This document shows positions 28,360 through 36,773 of a stretch of DNA of 64,000 nt, piece after piece (the stretch's first letter is position 1; each line of letters starts with the position of its first letter). The translations under genes and the position numbers were made by a program. The notes under the pieces are model-generated. The model made no database searches, was not told the origin of the DNA, and worked only from the letters and a program-made list of their open reading frames with translations. The stretch is from assembly GCA_045614605.1 (NCBI GenBank), contig JAZLDH010000012.1:124001-188000 (forward strand), in the 5' to 3' direction. Source of the DNA: Onthomorpha sp937906975 (lineage in GTDB: Bacteria > Bacteroidota > Bacteroidia > Bacteroidales > P3).

Positions 28360-29391
28360 ATGAATAAAAGACAGAAAAAAAACATTGCAAACATTATTAT
28401 CATCGTTTGTATTTTATTTGGCATTATTTGGATTGCTTCATTATTTATTCACATCGGTGGACAATACACTGACAATGCTCAAATAAATCAAAACATTGTT
28501 GAAGTCTCTTCTCAAATACAAGGAGTTGTGAAAGAAATAAGATTTAACGAGTTTCAACAAGTAAAAAAGGGTGATACTTTAATTGTAATTGAGGATACTG
28601 AATATCGTTTAAGGGTTTCGCAAGCAAAAGCGGATTATCAAAAAGCCTTAGCAGGAAAATCTGCAATGCAAACAGGTATTTCTACTCTTGAAAACAATAT
28701 TTCTGTGAGCGAAGCAGGAATACAAGAATTAGAAATATTGTTAAAAAACGCAGAAAATGATTATAACAGATATAAAAGTCTGCTTTCTAATCAGGCTGTT
28801 ACTCAAAAACAATATGATGACGTCTATACAAAATATCAATCATTAAAAGCAAAATTGGAAACGATGAAACGTCAAAAGCAAAGCACGTCTTTATCTAAAA
28901 AAGAACGCACTCAAAATTTAGAACAAACTGATATGCACATTGAAATTGCTAAACTCGCATTGGAATTAGCTGAATTAAATCTTTCTTATACTGTAATAAC
29001 TTCTCCTTGCAATGGCACAATGTCAAGAAAGATTGTTCAAGTAGGGGAATTACTCATGCCTGGCAAGAAAGTCTTTTCTATTATAGATGATAGCGAAAAA
29101 TGGGTTATTGCCAATTATAGAGAATCACAAAGAGGTGAAATAAAAATAGGTAATAAGGTTGAAATAAAAGTAGATGCTTATCCAAATTTGAAATTAAATG
29201 GTGAGGTGTCAGCTATTTCTAATGCAACAGGAGCAAAATATTCTATTTCTTCTCCTGATAATTCTGTCGGAAATTTCGTTAAGGTTGAACAAAGAATCCC
29301 TATTAAGATAATTTTCACAAAAGACAATGATATAAATATCCTTAAACAACTTTCGGCAGGTATGAATGTTGAATGCAAAATCTTAAATTAG
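28360..29391 (+). CDS. HlyD/EmrA family periplasmic adaptor
   Basis: A 343-residue membrane-fusion protein. One N-terminal transmembrane helix (about 10-31) is followed by a lipoyl-like half-domain (NIVEVSSQIQGVVKEIRFNEFQQVKKGDTL), a coiled-coil hairpin (about 90-205), the returning lipoyl half (VITSPCNGTMSRKIVQVGELLMPG) and a beta-barrel. This single-anchor form without a lipobox matches EmrA-type adaptors that work with 14-helix MFS pumps, which is what the next gene appears to encode. Confidence 0.94.
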   Translation: MNKRQKKNIANIIIIVCILFGIIWIASLFIHIGGQYTDNAQINQNIVEVSSQIQGVVKEIRFNEFQQVKKGDTLIVIEDTEYRLRVSQAKADYQKALAGKSAMQTGISTLENNISVSEAGIQELEILLKNAENDYNRYKSLLSNQAVTQKQYDDVYTKYQSLKAKLETMKRQKQSTSLSKKERTQNLEQTDMHIEIAKLALELAELNLSYTVITSPCNGTMSRKIVQVGELLMPGKKVFSIIDDSEKWVIANYRESQRGEIKIGNKVEIKVDAYPNLKLNGEVSAISNATGAKYSISSPDNSVGNFVKVEQRIPIKIIFTKDNDINILKQLSAGMNVECKILN

Positions 29392-29395
29392 GGTT

Positions 29396-30913
29396 ATGAG
29401 TTGGAATCAAGGTCCTTTCCGTTTTATGTCCTTTAAAGAATGGGTAGCAGATAAGTATCGCTTATGGTTTTACGTGTTATTTTTTCTGTGTTTCCAATTC
29501 TCTAATGGAATGTATTTCTCTGCTATGACTCAAATGCAAGGAACAAATTCCATAAGTCTAAACGATGTAAAAATGATTAGTCATGCTGTTTTGTGTGGTT
29601 TAACATTATTTTTTCCTTTGGCTTTTAGATTAAAGTTTTTTTTACCTAATAAAACTTGTTTAATAGTTGCTGCGACAATGCTTGCTTTGTGTAACTTGAT
29701 TGTTCCTTTTGTTGAAAGCACTATTGTTTTAATAATAGTTGGTTTTATTGCAGGATTTTTCCGCTTATTTGGAACTTTTGAATGTTTTTCTTCACTTCTG
29801 CCAAAAATTACACCTACTCATAATTATGCAGTCTTCCTTTCTTTTGTATTTTTTATAGTTTTAGGTGTAATTCATTTGTTTGATGCTATTAGTATTCAAA
29901 TAATATATTTTTATAGCTGGAAACATCTTCATTTTTTGGCAATTGGACTTATGTTAATTGTGATATTACTTGCTATTGTCTTTATGAAAAATTTCCGTGC
30001 TATGCCAAAAATGCCTCTTTACGGAATTGATTGGCTCGGAATGGTGTTATGGGCTATCTTTATATTGTCTTTCATATTTATTTTCCAATACGGCAATCAA
30101 CTTGAATGGTTTAAGTCCGATTATATAAGAATTGCTGTTGCTTCTACTTTCATTTCCTTAGGCTTTAACATAGCAAGAATGAATTATATTAGACACCCTT
30201 TTCTTGAAATTGAAGCTTTTAAAGTTCACAATCTTATTTATTTACTTTTGGCTTTTTTATTTCTTGGAATATTACTTGCTTCTAAAAATACTTTACAAAA
30301 TATTTTCACTGCAAATGTTCTTCATATTGATTATTTAAACTCTTCTAAATTAAAAGTAGCTGAATTTATTGGTGCCGCTCTTGGTAGTCTGTTTAGTCTT
30401 ATTGCACTTACAAAATTAAAACTTTCTCATAAATTGGTCGCATTCATAGGTTTTGCAATGATTAGTATATACATTTTTTTAATGTACTTTATTATTTCTA
30501 CTCAAACTAATATAGAACAATTGTATCTACCTCTTATTTGTTGTAATTTTGGACATTTGTCAATTTTTATTTCTCTTACTGTTTACATTCAAGCGACTGC
30601 TCCTTTTAAAAACTATTTTCAAGTTCTTTGTATCTTAGGTTTTATTCGCACCGGCATTGCTTCTCCAATAGGAAATGCTATTTATCAACACTCCCTTACT
30701 AAAATAACAAATCAACATTTAGAACAAATAAATAATTTCATTCCAACCGAAGCTTTTGTTACTGCTATACAACAACTTTATGGTTGGAGTTTTATTTTTT
30801 GTGTTTTAATCTTGATTTTACTTGCTGCTACTCGTTTTAAAAAAGATGTAAAAAAACCTATCATTACAATGAAATCTATATACAAAATGACAAAAAACAA
30901 AATTCAAATATGA
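29396..30913 (+). CDS. MFS efflux transporter (DHA2/EmrB-like)
   Basis: A 505-residue membrane protein with about 14 hydrophobic segments, in an operon with TolC and HlyD genes. The sequence is divergent. The usual DHA2 motif A/B arginines are hard to see, and the N-terminus begins with a hydrophilic stretch (SWNQGPFRFMSFKEW) before the first helix. This matches a Bacteroidota branch of EmrB-like pumps. Substrate unknown. No intrinsic terminator is apparent in the 87 bp to the next gene. Confidence 0.85.
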   Translation: MSWNQGPFRFMSFKEWVADKYRLWFYVLFFLCFQFSNGMYFSAMTQMQGTNSISLNDVKMISHAVLCGLTLFFPLAFRLKFFLPNKTCLIVAATMLALCNLIVPFVESTIVLIIVGFIAGFFRLFGTFECFSSLLPKITPTHNYAVFLSFVFFIVLGVIHLFDAISIQIIYFYSWKHLHFLAIGLMLIVILLAIVFMKNFRAMPKMPLYGIDWLGMVLWAIFILSFIFIFQYGNQLEWFKSDYIRIAVASTFISLGFNIARMNYIRHPFLEIEAFKVHNLIYLLLAFLFLGILLASKNTLQNIFTANVLHIDYLNSSKLKVAEFIGAALGSLFSLIALTKLKLSHKLVAFIGFAMISIYIFLMYFIISTQTNIEQLYLPLICCNFGHLSIFISLTVYIQATAPFKNYFQVLCILGFIRTGIASPIGNAIYQHSLTKITNQHLEQINNFIPTEAFVTAIQQLYGWSFIFCVLILILLAATRFKKDVKKPIITMKSIYKMTKNKIQI

Positions 30914-30964
30914 GTTAATTATCAATATTTCTTTGTTTTCGTTATGTTTTTCAGAGATAAATAT

Positions 30965-30972
30965 TATCTTTG
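30965..30972 (+). promoter_or_regulatory. -7 element for carbamate kinase
   Basis: TATCTTTG fits TAnnTTTG and lies 28 bp before the ATG at 31001. No TTTG lies at the ideal distance, so the upstream box is weak. Confidence 0.5.
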
Positions 30973-31000
30973 CAACTTTATTTTCAACAAACAACAAAAT

Positions 31001-31939
31001 ATGAAGAAATTAGCAGTAGTTGCCTTTGGTGGAAACGCACTTTTGAGAAGCGGACAAAAGGGAACTTATCAAGAACAAATAAATAACGTAACAGAAACTT
31101 GCTCCTCACTTTCAAACCTTTTGAAACAAGGTTACAATTTAGTGATTGGACACGGTAATGGTCCACAAGTTGGAAATGTAATGCTACAACACGAAGGTGG
31201 AAAGAAGCATTTTAATATTGAATCAATGCCAATGGATTTTTGTGTTGCAGAAACACAAGGTTCTATCGGTTATTTGATTGAACAAGGTTTTAGAAACGTT
31301 TTCGCAAAAGAAAACATAGACAGAAAAGTCTTAACTCTACTTACACAAGTTGTAGTAGATGAAAACGATCCTGCGTTTCAAAATCCAGTAAAACCAGTTG
31401 GACCTTATTATACTAAGGAAGAAGCTAATGCTTTTGCCGCTGAAACAGGAGCAAAATATGCAAAAGATTCAAAAAGCGATAAATATCGTAAGGTTGTTGC
31501 TTCACCTAAGCCTCTTAAAGTAAACAATATTGAAATTGTAAAGCAACTTGCATTAGAAGGAAATGTAGTTGTAACTGTTGGAGGTGGCGGAATACCTGTT
31601 GTAGAAGAAAACGGAGTTAGAGGAGTTGAAGCTGTAATCGACAAAGACTTAGCTTCTGCATTAACAGCCGTTGAAATCGGAGCAGATGAGTTCTATATCC
31701 TTACAGATGTTCCTAAGGTATATATCAATTTCCGCCAACCAAACGAAAAAGCCTTAGATGTAATCACTGTTGCTGAAGCAGAAGAATTACTTGCTCAAGG
31801 ACAATTTGGAGAAGGCTCAATGGCACCAAAAGTAAGAGCAGCTTTACACTTTGTAAAGAATGGAGGAAAAGAATGTATCATTACAGAAGCAGGACAACTT
31901 TCTAATCCTTCTTGTGGAACACGTATAGTAAAAGAATAA
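31001..31939 (+). CDS. arcC: carbamate kinase
   Basis: Interconverts carbamoyl phosphate plus ADP with ATP plus carbamate, normally in the ATP-yielding direction. The 312 residues match the family. Motifs are AFGGNALL at the N-terminus, GHGNGPQVGNVML near residue 50, TVGGGGIPVV near residue 190 and the C-terminal GSMAPKVRAAL. An upstream reading from 30944 would begin inside the promoter region and adds a non-family extension, so the ATG at 31001 is chosen. It sits 29 bp before ornithine carbamoyltransferase. No arginine deiminase or antiporter gene is in the window. Confidence 0.96.
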   Translation: MKKLAVVAFGGNALLRSGQKGTYQEQINNVTETCSSLSNLLKQGYNLVIGHGNGPQVGNVMLQHEGGKKHFNIESMPMDFCVAETQGSIGYLIEQGFRNVFAKENIDRKVLTLLTQVVVDENDPAFQNPVKPVGPYYTKEEANAFAAETGAKYAKDSKSDKYRKVVASPKPLKVNNIEIVKQLALEGNVVVTVGGGGIPVVEENGVRGVEAVIDKDLASALTAVEIGADEFYILTDVPKVYINFRQPNEKALDVITVAEAEELLAQGQFGEGSMAPKVRAALHFVKNGGKECIITEAGQLSNPSCGTRIVKE

Positions 31940-31968
31940 TTACATAAACAATTAAAAATTTTTTAATT

Positions 31969-32970
31969 ATGGGATTTAATTTAAGAAACAGAAACTTTTT
32001 GAAATTATTGGATTTCACTCCAAAAGAAATTCAATATATGTTGGATTTAGCAAGAGATTTAAAAAGAGCTAAATATGCAGGTACTGAACAACCAAGATTA
32101 AAAGGTAAAAACATCGCTTTGATTTTTGAAAAGACATCTACTCGTACTCGTTGTGCGTTTGAAGTTGCTGCTCACGACCAAGGAGCTCACGTTACTTACC
32201 TTGGACCTTCTGGTTCTCAAATCGGAGTTAAAGAATCTATGGCTGACACTGCTCGTGTATTGGGTAGAATGTTTGATGGTATAGAATATCGTGGTTTTGA
32301 ACAAAAAATCGTTGAAGAATTAGCACAACACGCTGGTGTTCCTGTATGGAATGGTCTTACAAACGAGTTTCACCCAACTCAAATCTTGGCTGACTTCCTT
32401 ACAATGATGGAACACACTGACAAACCATTGAATAAAGTTTCTTATGCTTACATTGGAGATGCTCGTTACAACATGGGTAACTCTCTTATGGTAGGTGGAG
32501 TAAAAATGGGAATGGATGTAAGAATCGTTGCTCCAAAAGGACTTCAACCAGATGCAGAATTAGTTGCTACTTGCCAAGAAATAGCAAAAGAAACTGGTGC
32601 TACATTAACTATAACTGACAATGTAGCAGAAGGTGTTAAAGGTTGTGATTTCTTATACACTGACGTATGGGTATCAATGGGAGAACCAGCAGAAGTTTGG
32701 GCTGAAAGAATTGCTTTATTGAAACCTTACCAAGTAAATAAAGAAATGATGGAAATGACAGGTAATCCAAAATGTAAATTTATGCACTGCTTACCTGCTT
32801 ACCACAACTTAGAAACACAAGTAGGTCGTGATGTTTACAAACAATTCGGCTTAGACGGAGTTGAAGTTACAGAAGAAGTTTTTGAAAGTGAAAACTCTAT
32901 CGTATTTGATGAAGCAGAAAACCGTATGCATACAATAAAAGCAGTTATGGTTGCAACACTTGGCGACTAA
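31969..32970 (+). CDS. argF: ornithine carbamoyltransferase (probably catabolic)
   Basis: Catalyses ornithine plus carbamoyl phosphate to citrulline plus phosphate, or the reverse phosphorolysis. The 333 residues include the carbamoyl-phosphate loop STRTR near residue 55, FHPTQ near residue 134 and the ornithine-binding FMHCLPAYH near residue 270. The pairing with carbamate kinase suggests the catabolic direction (citrulline to carbamoyl phosphate to ATP), which is inference. A terminator follows 20 bp after the stop. Confidence 0.95.
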   Translation: MGFNLRNRNFLKLLDFTPKEIQYMLDLARDLKRAKYAGTEQPRLKGKNIALIFEKTSTRTRCAFEVAAHDQGAHVTYLGPSGSQIGVKESMADTARVLGRMFDGIEYRGFEQKIVEELAQHAGVPVWNGLTNEFHPTQILADFLTMMEHTDKPLNKVSYAYIGDARYNMGNSLMVGGVKMGMDVRIVAPKGLQPDAELVATCQEIAKETGATLTITDNVAEGVKGCDFLYTDVWVSMGEPAEVWAERIALLKPYQVNKEMMEMTGNPKCKFMHCLPAYHNLETQVGRDVYKQFGLDGVEVTEEVFESENSIVFDEAENRMHTIKAVMVATLGD

Positions 32971-32990
32971 TTGCTTTGTAATCTTAATAG

Positions 32991-33028
32991 AAATAAGGGA
33001 GGAATTTAATTCTTCCCTTATTTTTTTG
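32991..33028 (+). terminator. argF terminator
   Basis: A near-perfect inverted repeat 32991-33006 / 33008-33023 (one G-T pair), followed by T7. Classic intrinsic terminator. Confidence 0.9.
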
Positions 33029-33030
33029 TT

Positions 33031-33124
33031 TTTTTTCTTTGCTTTTTTAGAATTTTCCTTAGGATTTTTAAAATTTTTCTTTGCATTTTTAAATTTTTTC
33101 TTAGGATTTTTTTTGGAGACTTTG
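33031..33124. repeat. 21-bp phased repeat array D
   Basis: Cores at 33037 (CTTTG), 33058 (CTTAG), 33079 (CTTTG) and 33100 (CTTAG), exactly 21 bp apart and all in one orientation. A fifth core (CTTTG) at 33120 is one base short of register. The T runs between cores could look like terminators, but the argF terminator already stands before them. Confidence 0.85.
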
Positions 33125-33134
33125 TTTCAGATTT

Positions 33135-33252
33135 TTATCCTCCGTTGGTAAAGTTTTATCCTCGGAGGATAATTTATTACCATCGGAGGGTAATGCTCTT
33201 ACCATCGGAGAGTAATAGTGTTACTATCGGAGCAAAATTTTCTAAAACAAAG
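33135..33252. repeat. tandem palindromic TTAYC...GGTAA units continuing array D
   Basis: Five imperfect palindromes centred at 33143, 33164, 33185, 33207 and 33229, for example TTATCCTCGGAGGATAA at 33156-33172 and TTACCATCGGAGGGTAA at 33177-33193. Spacing is 21, 21, 22 and 22 bp. A CAAAG core centred at 33250 follows after another 21 bp. Together with array D this makes eleven units in near-constant pitch over 210 bp. Confidence 0.85.
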
Positions 33253-33263
33253 CAAAGGATTTT

Positions 33264-33294
33264 TTTGTCGTTACTAAAAAATGTTTTACCTTTG
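33264..33294 (+). promoter_or_regulatory. promoter upstream of the structured RNA and Zorya genes
   Basis: TTTG (33264-33267), 19-bp spacer, TACCTTTG (33287-33294), a full consensus match. Transcription would start near 33299. I see no second promoter before ZorA at 33585. Confidence 0.85.
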
Positions 33295-33349
33295 TATGCA
33301 GAATTTTAAAATGTAAAAAAGGAAAAGAAAGTAAAGAAAAAATAAAATT

Positions 33350-33531
33350 AAAAGACGGATAAAAAGCGTTTTTACTTATTATTATACGTCTGAAATCTCG
33401 ACAATTTCAAACAATATGCTAATAAGAATAAGTGGAAAACGCTCACGAGTATATCGTGGGCTTTTCTTATTTAGCATATTAGGTAGTCGAGAACCTCAGA
33501 CGTTAGTAAGATAAGGCTCACGTCTTTTTTT
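33350..33531 (+). ncRNA. structured RNA candidate: long interrupted hairpin with terminal T run
   Basis: About 182 nt can fold end to end. Pairings from outside in: AAAAGACG 33350-33357 with 33521-33528; 33375-33393 with 33496-33515 (including ACGTCTGA with TCAGACGT); TCTCGAC 33396-33402 with 33486-33492; AATATGCTAA... 33413-33425 with 33467-33480; GCTCACGA 33441-33448 with 33454-33461 around a 5-nt loop. The inner stem uses a U-G pair that only works in plus-strand RNA, and the 3' side ends in T7 (33525-33531). Size, promoter and internal bubble resemble 6S-type RNAs, but no family is certain. It could also be the leader of the ZorA mRNA. Confidence 0.65.
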
Positions 33532-33584
33532 AATGTCTTTTCATTCGACAATGATTGAAAAATAAATTAAAAAAAATACTTGTG

Positions 33585-35045
33585 ATGAATAATTTTAATT
33601 TAGATCCTCTTACTATCACACTCACCTTAATAGTTGTTGTAGTGTATGTTGTTTCTGCTATATATGTGTTGCAGAAGAAAAAACAAAATAAGTTAGAAAC
33701 AAAAAGACGTTGGATTGAACAATTGCCTTCTTTTGTATCTACTTGTGGAGTATTAGGAACTTTTATTGGTATTACAATAGGGCTTGTTGGCTTCAATGCC
33801 GAAAATATTCAAGATAGTATACCTACTTTGTTAGAAGGTATGAGTACAGCATTCTTTACTTCACTTGCAGGAATGATAGGTTCGCTATTGCTATCAAAAC
33901 AAGTGAATAGTTACTTTGATGATATTGACAAAGGAGTTTCTGATACGCAATCTGCAACAGCAATGATAGTAAATGTTGTTCAACAACTTGTTAGTGAAAA
34001 TCAAAAACAAAGTGCTTTTTTAGATACTATCACAAAAAGGGTAAGTAATATTGAAAAAGATGTTATTCCGATTATCAAACAAACGCAAACTAATACCGAT
34101 AATATTGTAAATATCATTCAATCCAATGAGAAAGAATTTGCAAATATTGTTCCTGTAATTCAAAAGTTGAACTCAAATTTAGATGAAATATTAAGCTTAG
34201 AATTAGCTTTACCGAAACAAATAAATGAAATGTCGGAAAAATATGTTTCTAAATTAACAGATGAAATACATAATGAATTTATAGGCATTGAGAATGCTAT
34301 GAATAAAACCGATGATTTGTTGGAAATTAAATTCAATGAGTTTACTGAACTTTTGAAAAAAAGTAATACAGAGGCTTTAGTCGAAGTAATGAAGAATGTA
34401 ACGGAAGAATTTCAAAAACAAATGGGTAGTCTCATCAATAAACTTGTTAAAGAAAATTTTGATCAACTAAATAAGAGCGTTGAGCAACTTAATATTTGGC
34501 AAAAAGAAAATAAAGAAATGATAGTTTCTTTAACAAAACAATATAAGCAAATGGCAGATGATTTTGATGCAACATCTACTACATTGACTAAGGTGGGAGG
34601 AGATACTAAACTTTTAGTAAGTGAAGGAGGAAAACTTAGACAAATTATTGACGCATTAAATAAGGTTTTTATAGAAGATACGAAATTTATTGAGATTACT
34701 ACTAAGTTGGAAGAAACAGTTGTTTTAACAAAAGATAATATGCAAAAATTTGATGATTCTACAAATGTGTTAAATGAATGGGTGAAAAAACAAAGAGATT
34801 TTGTAGAAGGGGTATATCTTTTGATAAATAAACTTGATGAAATTAACAAGATAAATGATTATAGTGAGGAATTTTGGAAAAGCACTAAAAAAGGTTTAAA
34901 TGATGCAGTTGGAAGCATACAAGGAAGTATAGAAAAATTGAATGATGAATTAGGCGAAATAGACGAACATTTTTATAATAGATTGAGTGCTACATTATCA
35001 GAATTAGATAGATGTATGCAAGCAATGGTTAATGGAAAGGGGTAG
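33585..35045 (+). CDS. zorA: Zorya system protein ZorA (MotA/ExbB-like stator with long cytoplasmic tail)
   Basis: A 486-residue inner-membrane protein. N-terminal TM helix at about 9-30. Then come the MotA/TolQ/ExbB core helices (LPSFVSTCGVLGTFIGITIGL and LLEGMSTAFFTSLAGMIGSLL, about 50-110) and a hydrophilic, largely coiled-coil tail of about 370 residues. This layout and the following OmpA-like and HNH genes match Zorya, in which ZorA and ZorB form a proton-driven motor that senses phage entry. A TTG start at 33555 and a GTG at 33582 are possible. I chose the ATG at 33585 because it places the TM helix at the usual distance and avoids a lysine-rich lead. The next gene begins 3 bp after the stop. 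Confidence 0.85.
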   Translation: MNNFNLDPLTITLTLIVVVVYVVSAIYVLQKKKQNKLETKRRWIEQLPSFVSTCGVLGTFIGITIGLVGFNAENIQDSIPTLLEGMSTAFFTSLAGMIGSLLLSKQVNSYFDDIDKGVSDTQSATAMIVNVVQQLVSENQKQSAFLDTITKRVSNIEKDVIPIIKQTQTNTDNIVNIIQSNEKEFANIVPVIQKLNSNLDEILSLELALPKQINEMSEKYVSKLTDEIHNEFIGIENAMNKTDDLLEIKFNEFTELLKKSNTEALVEVMKNVTEEFQKQMGSLINKLVKENFDQLNKSVEQLNIWQKENKEMIVSLTKQYKQMADDFDATSTTLTKVGGDTKLLVSEGGKLRQIIDALNKVFIEDTKFIEITTKLEETVVLTKDNMQKFDDSTNVLNEWVKKQRDFVEGVYLLINKLDEINKINDYSEEFWKSTKKGLNDAVGSIQGSIEKLNDELGEIDEHFYNRLSATLSELDRCMQAMVNGKG

Positions 35046-35048
35046 TGT

Positions 35049-35759
35049 ATGTCAAAGTCTAATGTATGGATATCAGTTTCTGATCTTATGACAGGATTGA
35101 TGATTATATTTTTATTCGTTGCAATTTCTTACATGGTACAAGTTGAGAATAATCAAGGAGTTCTTAAAGGTTATATGGAAACTAAGGAAAAACTTCACGA
35201 TAAATTGGTAGATGAATTTAAAAATGATACAACAAAATGGCAAATGTCTATTGGTAAGGATTTGACAATTAAGTTTGATAATCCAACTGTATTATTTGAT
35301 TCTGGAGAATGGGAATTAACTTCATCATTTAAAAACATTTTACAAGATTTTTTACCTCGTTACTTTAATATTTTATTAAAAGATTCTTTACGAACAAAGA
35401 TTCAAGAAATACGAATTGAAGGGCATACTGATGATGTTCCTATCCCAAAGTTACATAATGATCCATATATTGCCAATATTGTTCTTTCTCAACAAAGAGC
35501 GTTAAGTGTAGTAAAGTATTTTAGAGAATTACCTGTGTTTAAACAATACTCAAAGGAGGAACAGAATTTAATTGAGTATTGGTTAATTGCAAGTGGTTTT
35601 TCTTATGGGAAATCATTAGATGATAATGGCGAATACACATTTAAAACAAAAAATAATATAAATAATGATTTGTCAAGGCGTGTAGAGATTCGTATTGTGA
35701 CAAATGGAGATATAGAAATAGAGAAATTTATGAAAAATTTAAAAGATATACTTAAATGA
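35049..35759 (+). CDS. zorB: Zorya system protein ZorB (OmpA/MotB-like)
   Basis: A 236-residue protein with a single N-terminal TM helix. It starts WISVSDLMTGLMIIFLFV, where Asp12 just before the helix corresponds to the MotB/ZorB proton-carrying Asp. A linker follows, then a C-terminal OmpA-family peptidoglycan-binding domain (EIRIEGHTDD near residue 125; SQQRALSVVKYF; SRRVEIRI). In Zorya, two ZorB per ZorA pentamer anchor the motor to the wall. It overlaps the HNH gene by 4 bp (ATGA). Confidence 0.88.
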   Translation: MSKSNVWISVSDLMTGLMIIFLFVAISYMVQVENNQGVLKGYMETKEKLHDKLVDEFKNDTTKWQMSIGKDLTIKFDNPTVLFDSGEWELTSSFKNILQDFLPRYFNILLKDSLRTKIQEIRIEGHTDDVPIPKLHNDPYIANIVLSQQRALSVVKYFRELPVFKQYSKEEQNLIEYWLIASGFSYGKSLDDNGEYTFKTKNNINNDLSRRVEIRIVTNGDIEIEKFMKNLKDILK

Positions 35760-36529
35760 AAGAAGAAGTAATCTGTGATTTTAAAAAATTTAAAAGAGCA
35801 TTAGAAAATCTTGGATATACAATATCACCAATACCAATAGAAGACCCAGGAAGTATACCTGGTTGGGATTTAGTAACTCTTAATAAGTATAAAGTAAATT
35901 TAGAGATAGATAGTACTACTAATGATTTTTATTTAGCTTTTAAAAATGGAAAAAAGCAAAAAGTATTTTTATACAAAAAAGAATATCATATATCTGGTTA
36001 CGAAAATAGTAAGCCGAGGTATCATGTAAAAAAATGTCGTACATTTCAAGACTATTCAGAAAGTTTGTATCGAGTAGCCAATACAGGAAGTGTAATTGTT
36101 TGGGATATGGATATAGGTGAAAATGTTGAAGTTTCGGAACTTCCATTATGTAAAAATTGCCTTGAATTATTAAAAGCAGAGAATGGTAATTGTACACCTC
36201 CACAAACGTCAAAGGAATTTGAACAAGTTTTAAAAAATGAAAATACTGATTTGAAAGGTTATTTGCCAAAATGGTCAAAAATATCAGAAGAATATAGAGA
36301 AAAGCAAAATTATACTTGTGAAATTTGCGGGTTTCATGCAGATAGTAAGGTAGCCAAGCAGTTCATACAAGTTCATCACAAAGGTGGGAATAAAAAAAAT
36401 AATGAAGAAAGTAATTTGCAATGTTTGTGTATTGAATGTCATTCTAATGTAAATTCACGACATCAAGAAAATTTCTCAAAAGGAGCAAATAAGGCTAAAT
36501 TAGATTCGTTTATTAAAAAATATAGATAA
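35756..36529 (+). CDS. zorE: HNH endonuclease, probable ZorE effector of a type II Zorya
   Basis: A 257-residue protein. The C-terminal HNH fold shows CEICG near residue 195, VHHKGGNKKNNEESNLQCLCIECH and a final His in NSRHQ. The two CxxC pairs likely bind structural zinc, and the HH pair and Asn give the catalytic pattern. The N-terminal 150 residues are unfamiliar and include another pair of cysteines (LCKNC). Type II Zorya consists of ZorA, ZorB and ZorE, ZorE being an HNH DNA nickase, and the gene order here is the same. No ZorC, ZorD, ZorF or ZorG is present. Coupled to zorB by ATGA. Confidence 0.82.
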   Translation: MKEEVICDFKKFKRALENLGYTISPIPIEDPGSIPGWDLVTLNKYKVNLEIDSTTNDFYLAFKNGKKQKVFLYKKEYHISGYENSKPRYHVKKCRTFQDYSESLYRVANTGSVIVWDMDIGENVEVSELPLCKNCLELLKAENGNCTPPQTSKEFEQVLKNENTDLKGYLPKWSKISEEYREKQNYTCEICGFHADSKVAKQFIQVHHKGGNKKNNEESNLQCLCIECHSNVNSRHQENFSKGANKAKLDSFIKKYR

Positions 36530-36566
36530 TATTATTTCTTATTACTTGCGACTAACAATGCGAAAA

Positions 36567-36581
36567 GTGATTAAGGAGTAA
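36567..36581 (+). repeat. direct repeat GTGATTAAGGAGTAA, copy 1
   Basis: Identical 15-mer at 36567-36581 and 36774-36788 (207 bp apart), with similar A-rich flanks. The copies bracket three hairpins downstream of zorE. Confidence 0.75.
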
Positions 36582-36593
36582 AAAAAATCAAAA

Positions 36594-36708
36594 ATATGTT
36601 CAAGAGATGACCTTTTCTTGAACATATAATGAATAACGTGCTCAAAAAACTTAAAAATTTGAGCACGTTATTCATTTCATGCTTAAAAAATGCGTTTTTT
36701 TGAGTATG
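36594..36708 (+). repeat. three consecutive hairpins downstream of zorE
   Basis: Hairpin 1: perfect 12-bp stem 36594-36605 / 36616-36627. Hairpin 2: perfect 19-bp stem 36628-36646 / 36658-36676, directly abutting. Hairpin 3: 13-bp stem 36678-36690 / 36696-36708 with two G-U pairs that suit plus-strand RNA. None is followed by a clean T run, so they are not standard terminators. This is the main content of the 274-bp gap at 36530-36803; no gene is seen there. Confidence 0.75.
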
Positions 36709-36773
36709 TTTATTGTAATGAAGATTCTTTTGCTTTATGATTAACAAATAAGTCTATTAATATAATACAAAAG

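Noticed and set aside
30944..31000. Longer carbamate kinase start at 30944
   Set aside because: The extension covers the -7 promoter box and precedes the family's conserved first strand.
32951..33151. 66-residue Phe/Leu-rich reading after argF
   Set aside because: It is a translation of the T-rich repeat array D and the argF terminator.
33031..33252. CRISPR-like array
   Set aside because: The units are 21 bp in total, with 5-7 bp cores and no true spacers, and no cas gene is nearby.
33350..33531. Retron msr-msd RNA
   Set aside because: The inverted repeats invited the idea, but no reverse transcriptase gene lies in the window and the downstream genes are a motor plus a nuclease.
33555..33584. 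TTG start for ZorA
   Set aside because: It adds ten mostly lysine-rich residues and the ATG at 33585 is in better position, though it cannot be excluded.
34463..34849. 128-residue reading opposite zorA
   Set aside because: Shadow of the zorA coiled-coil region.
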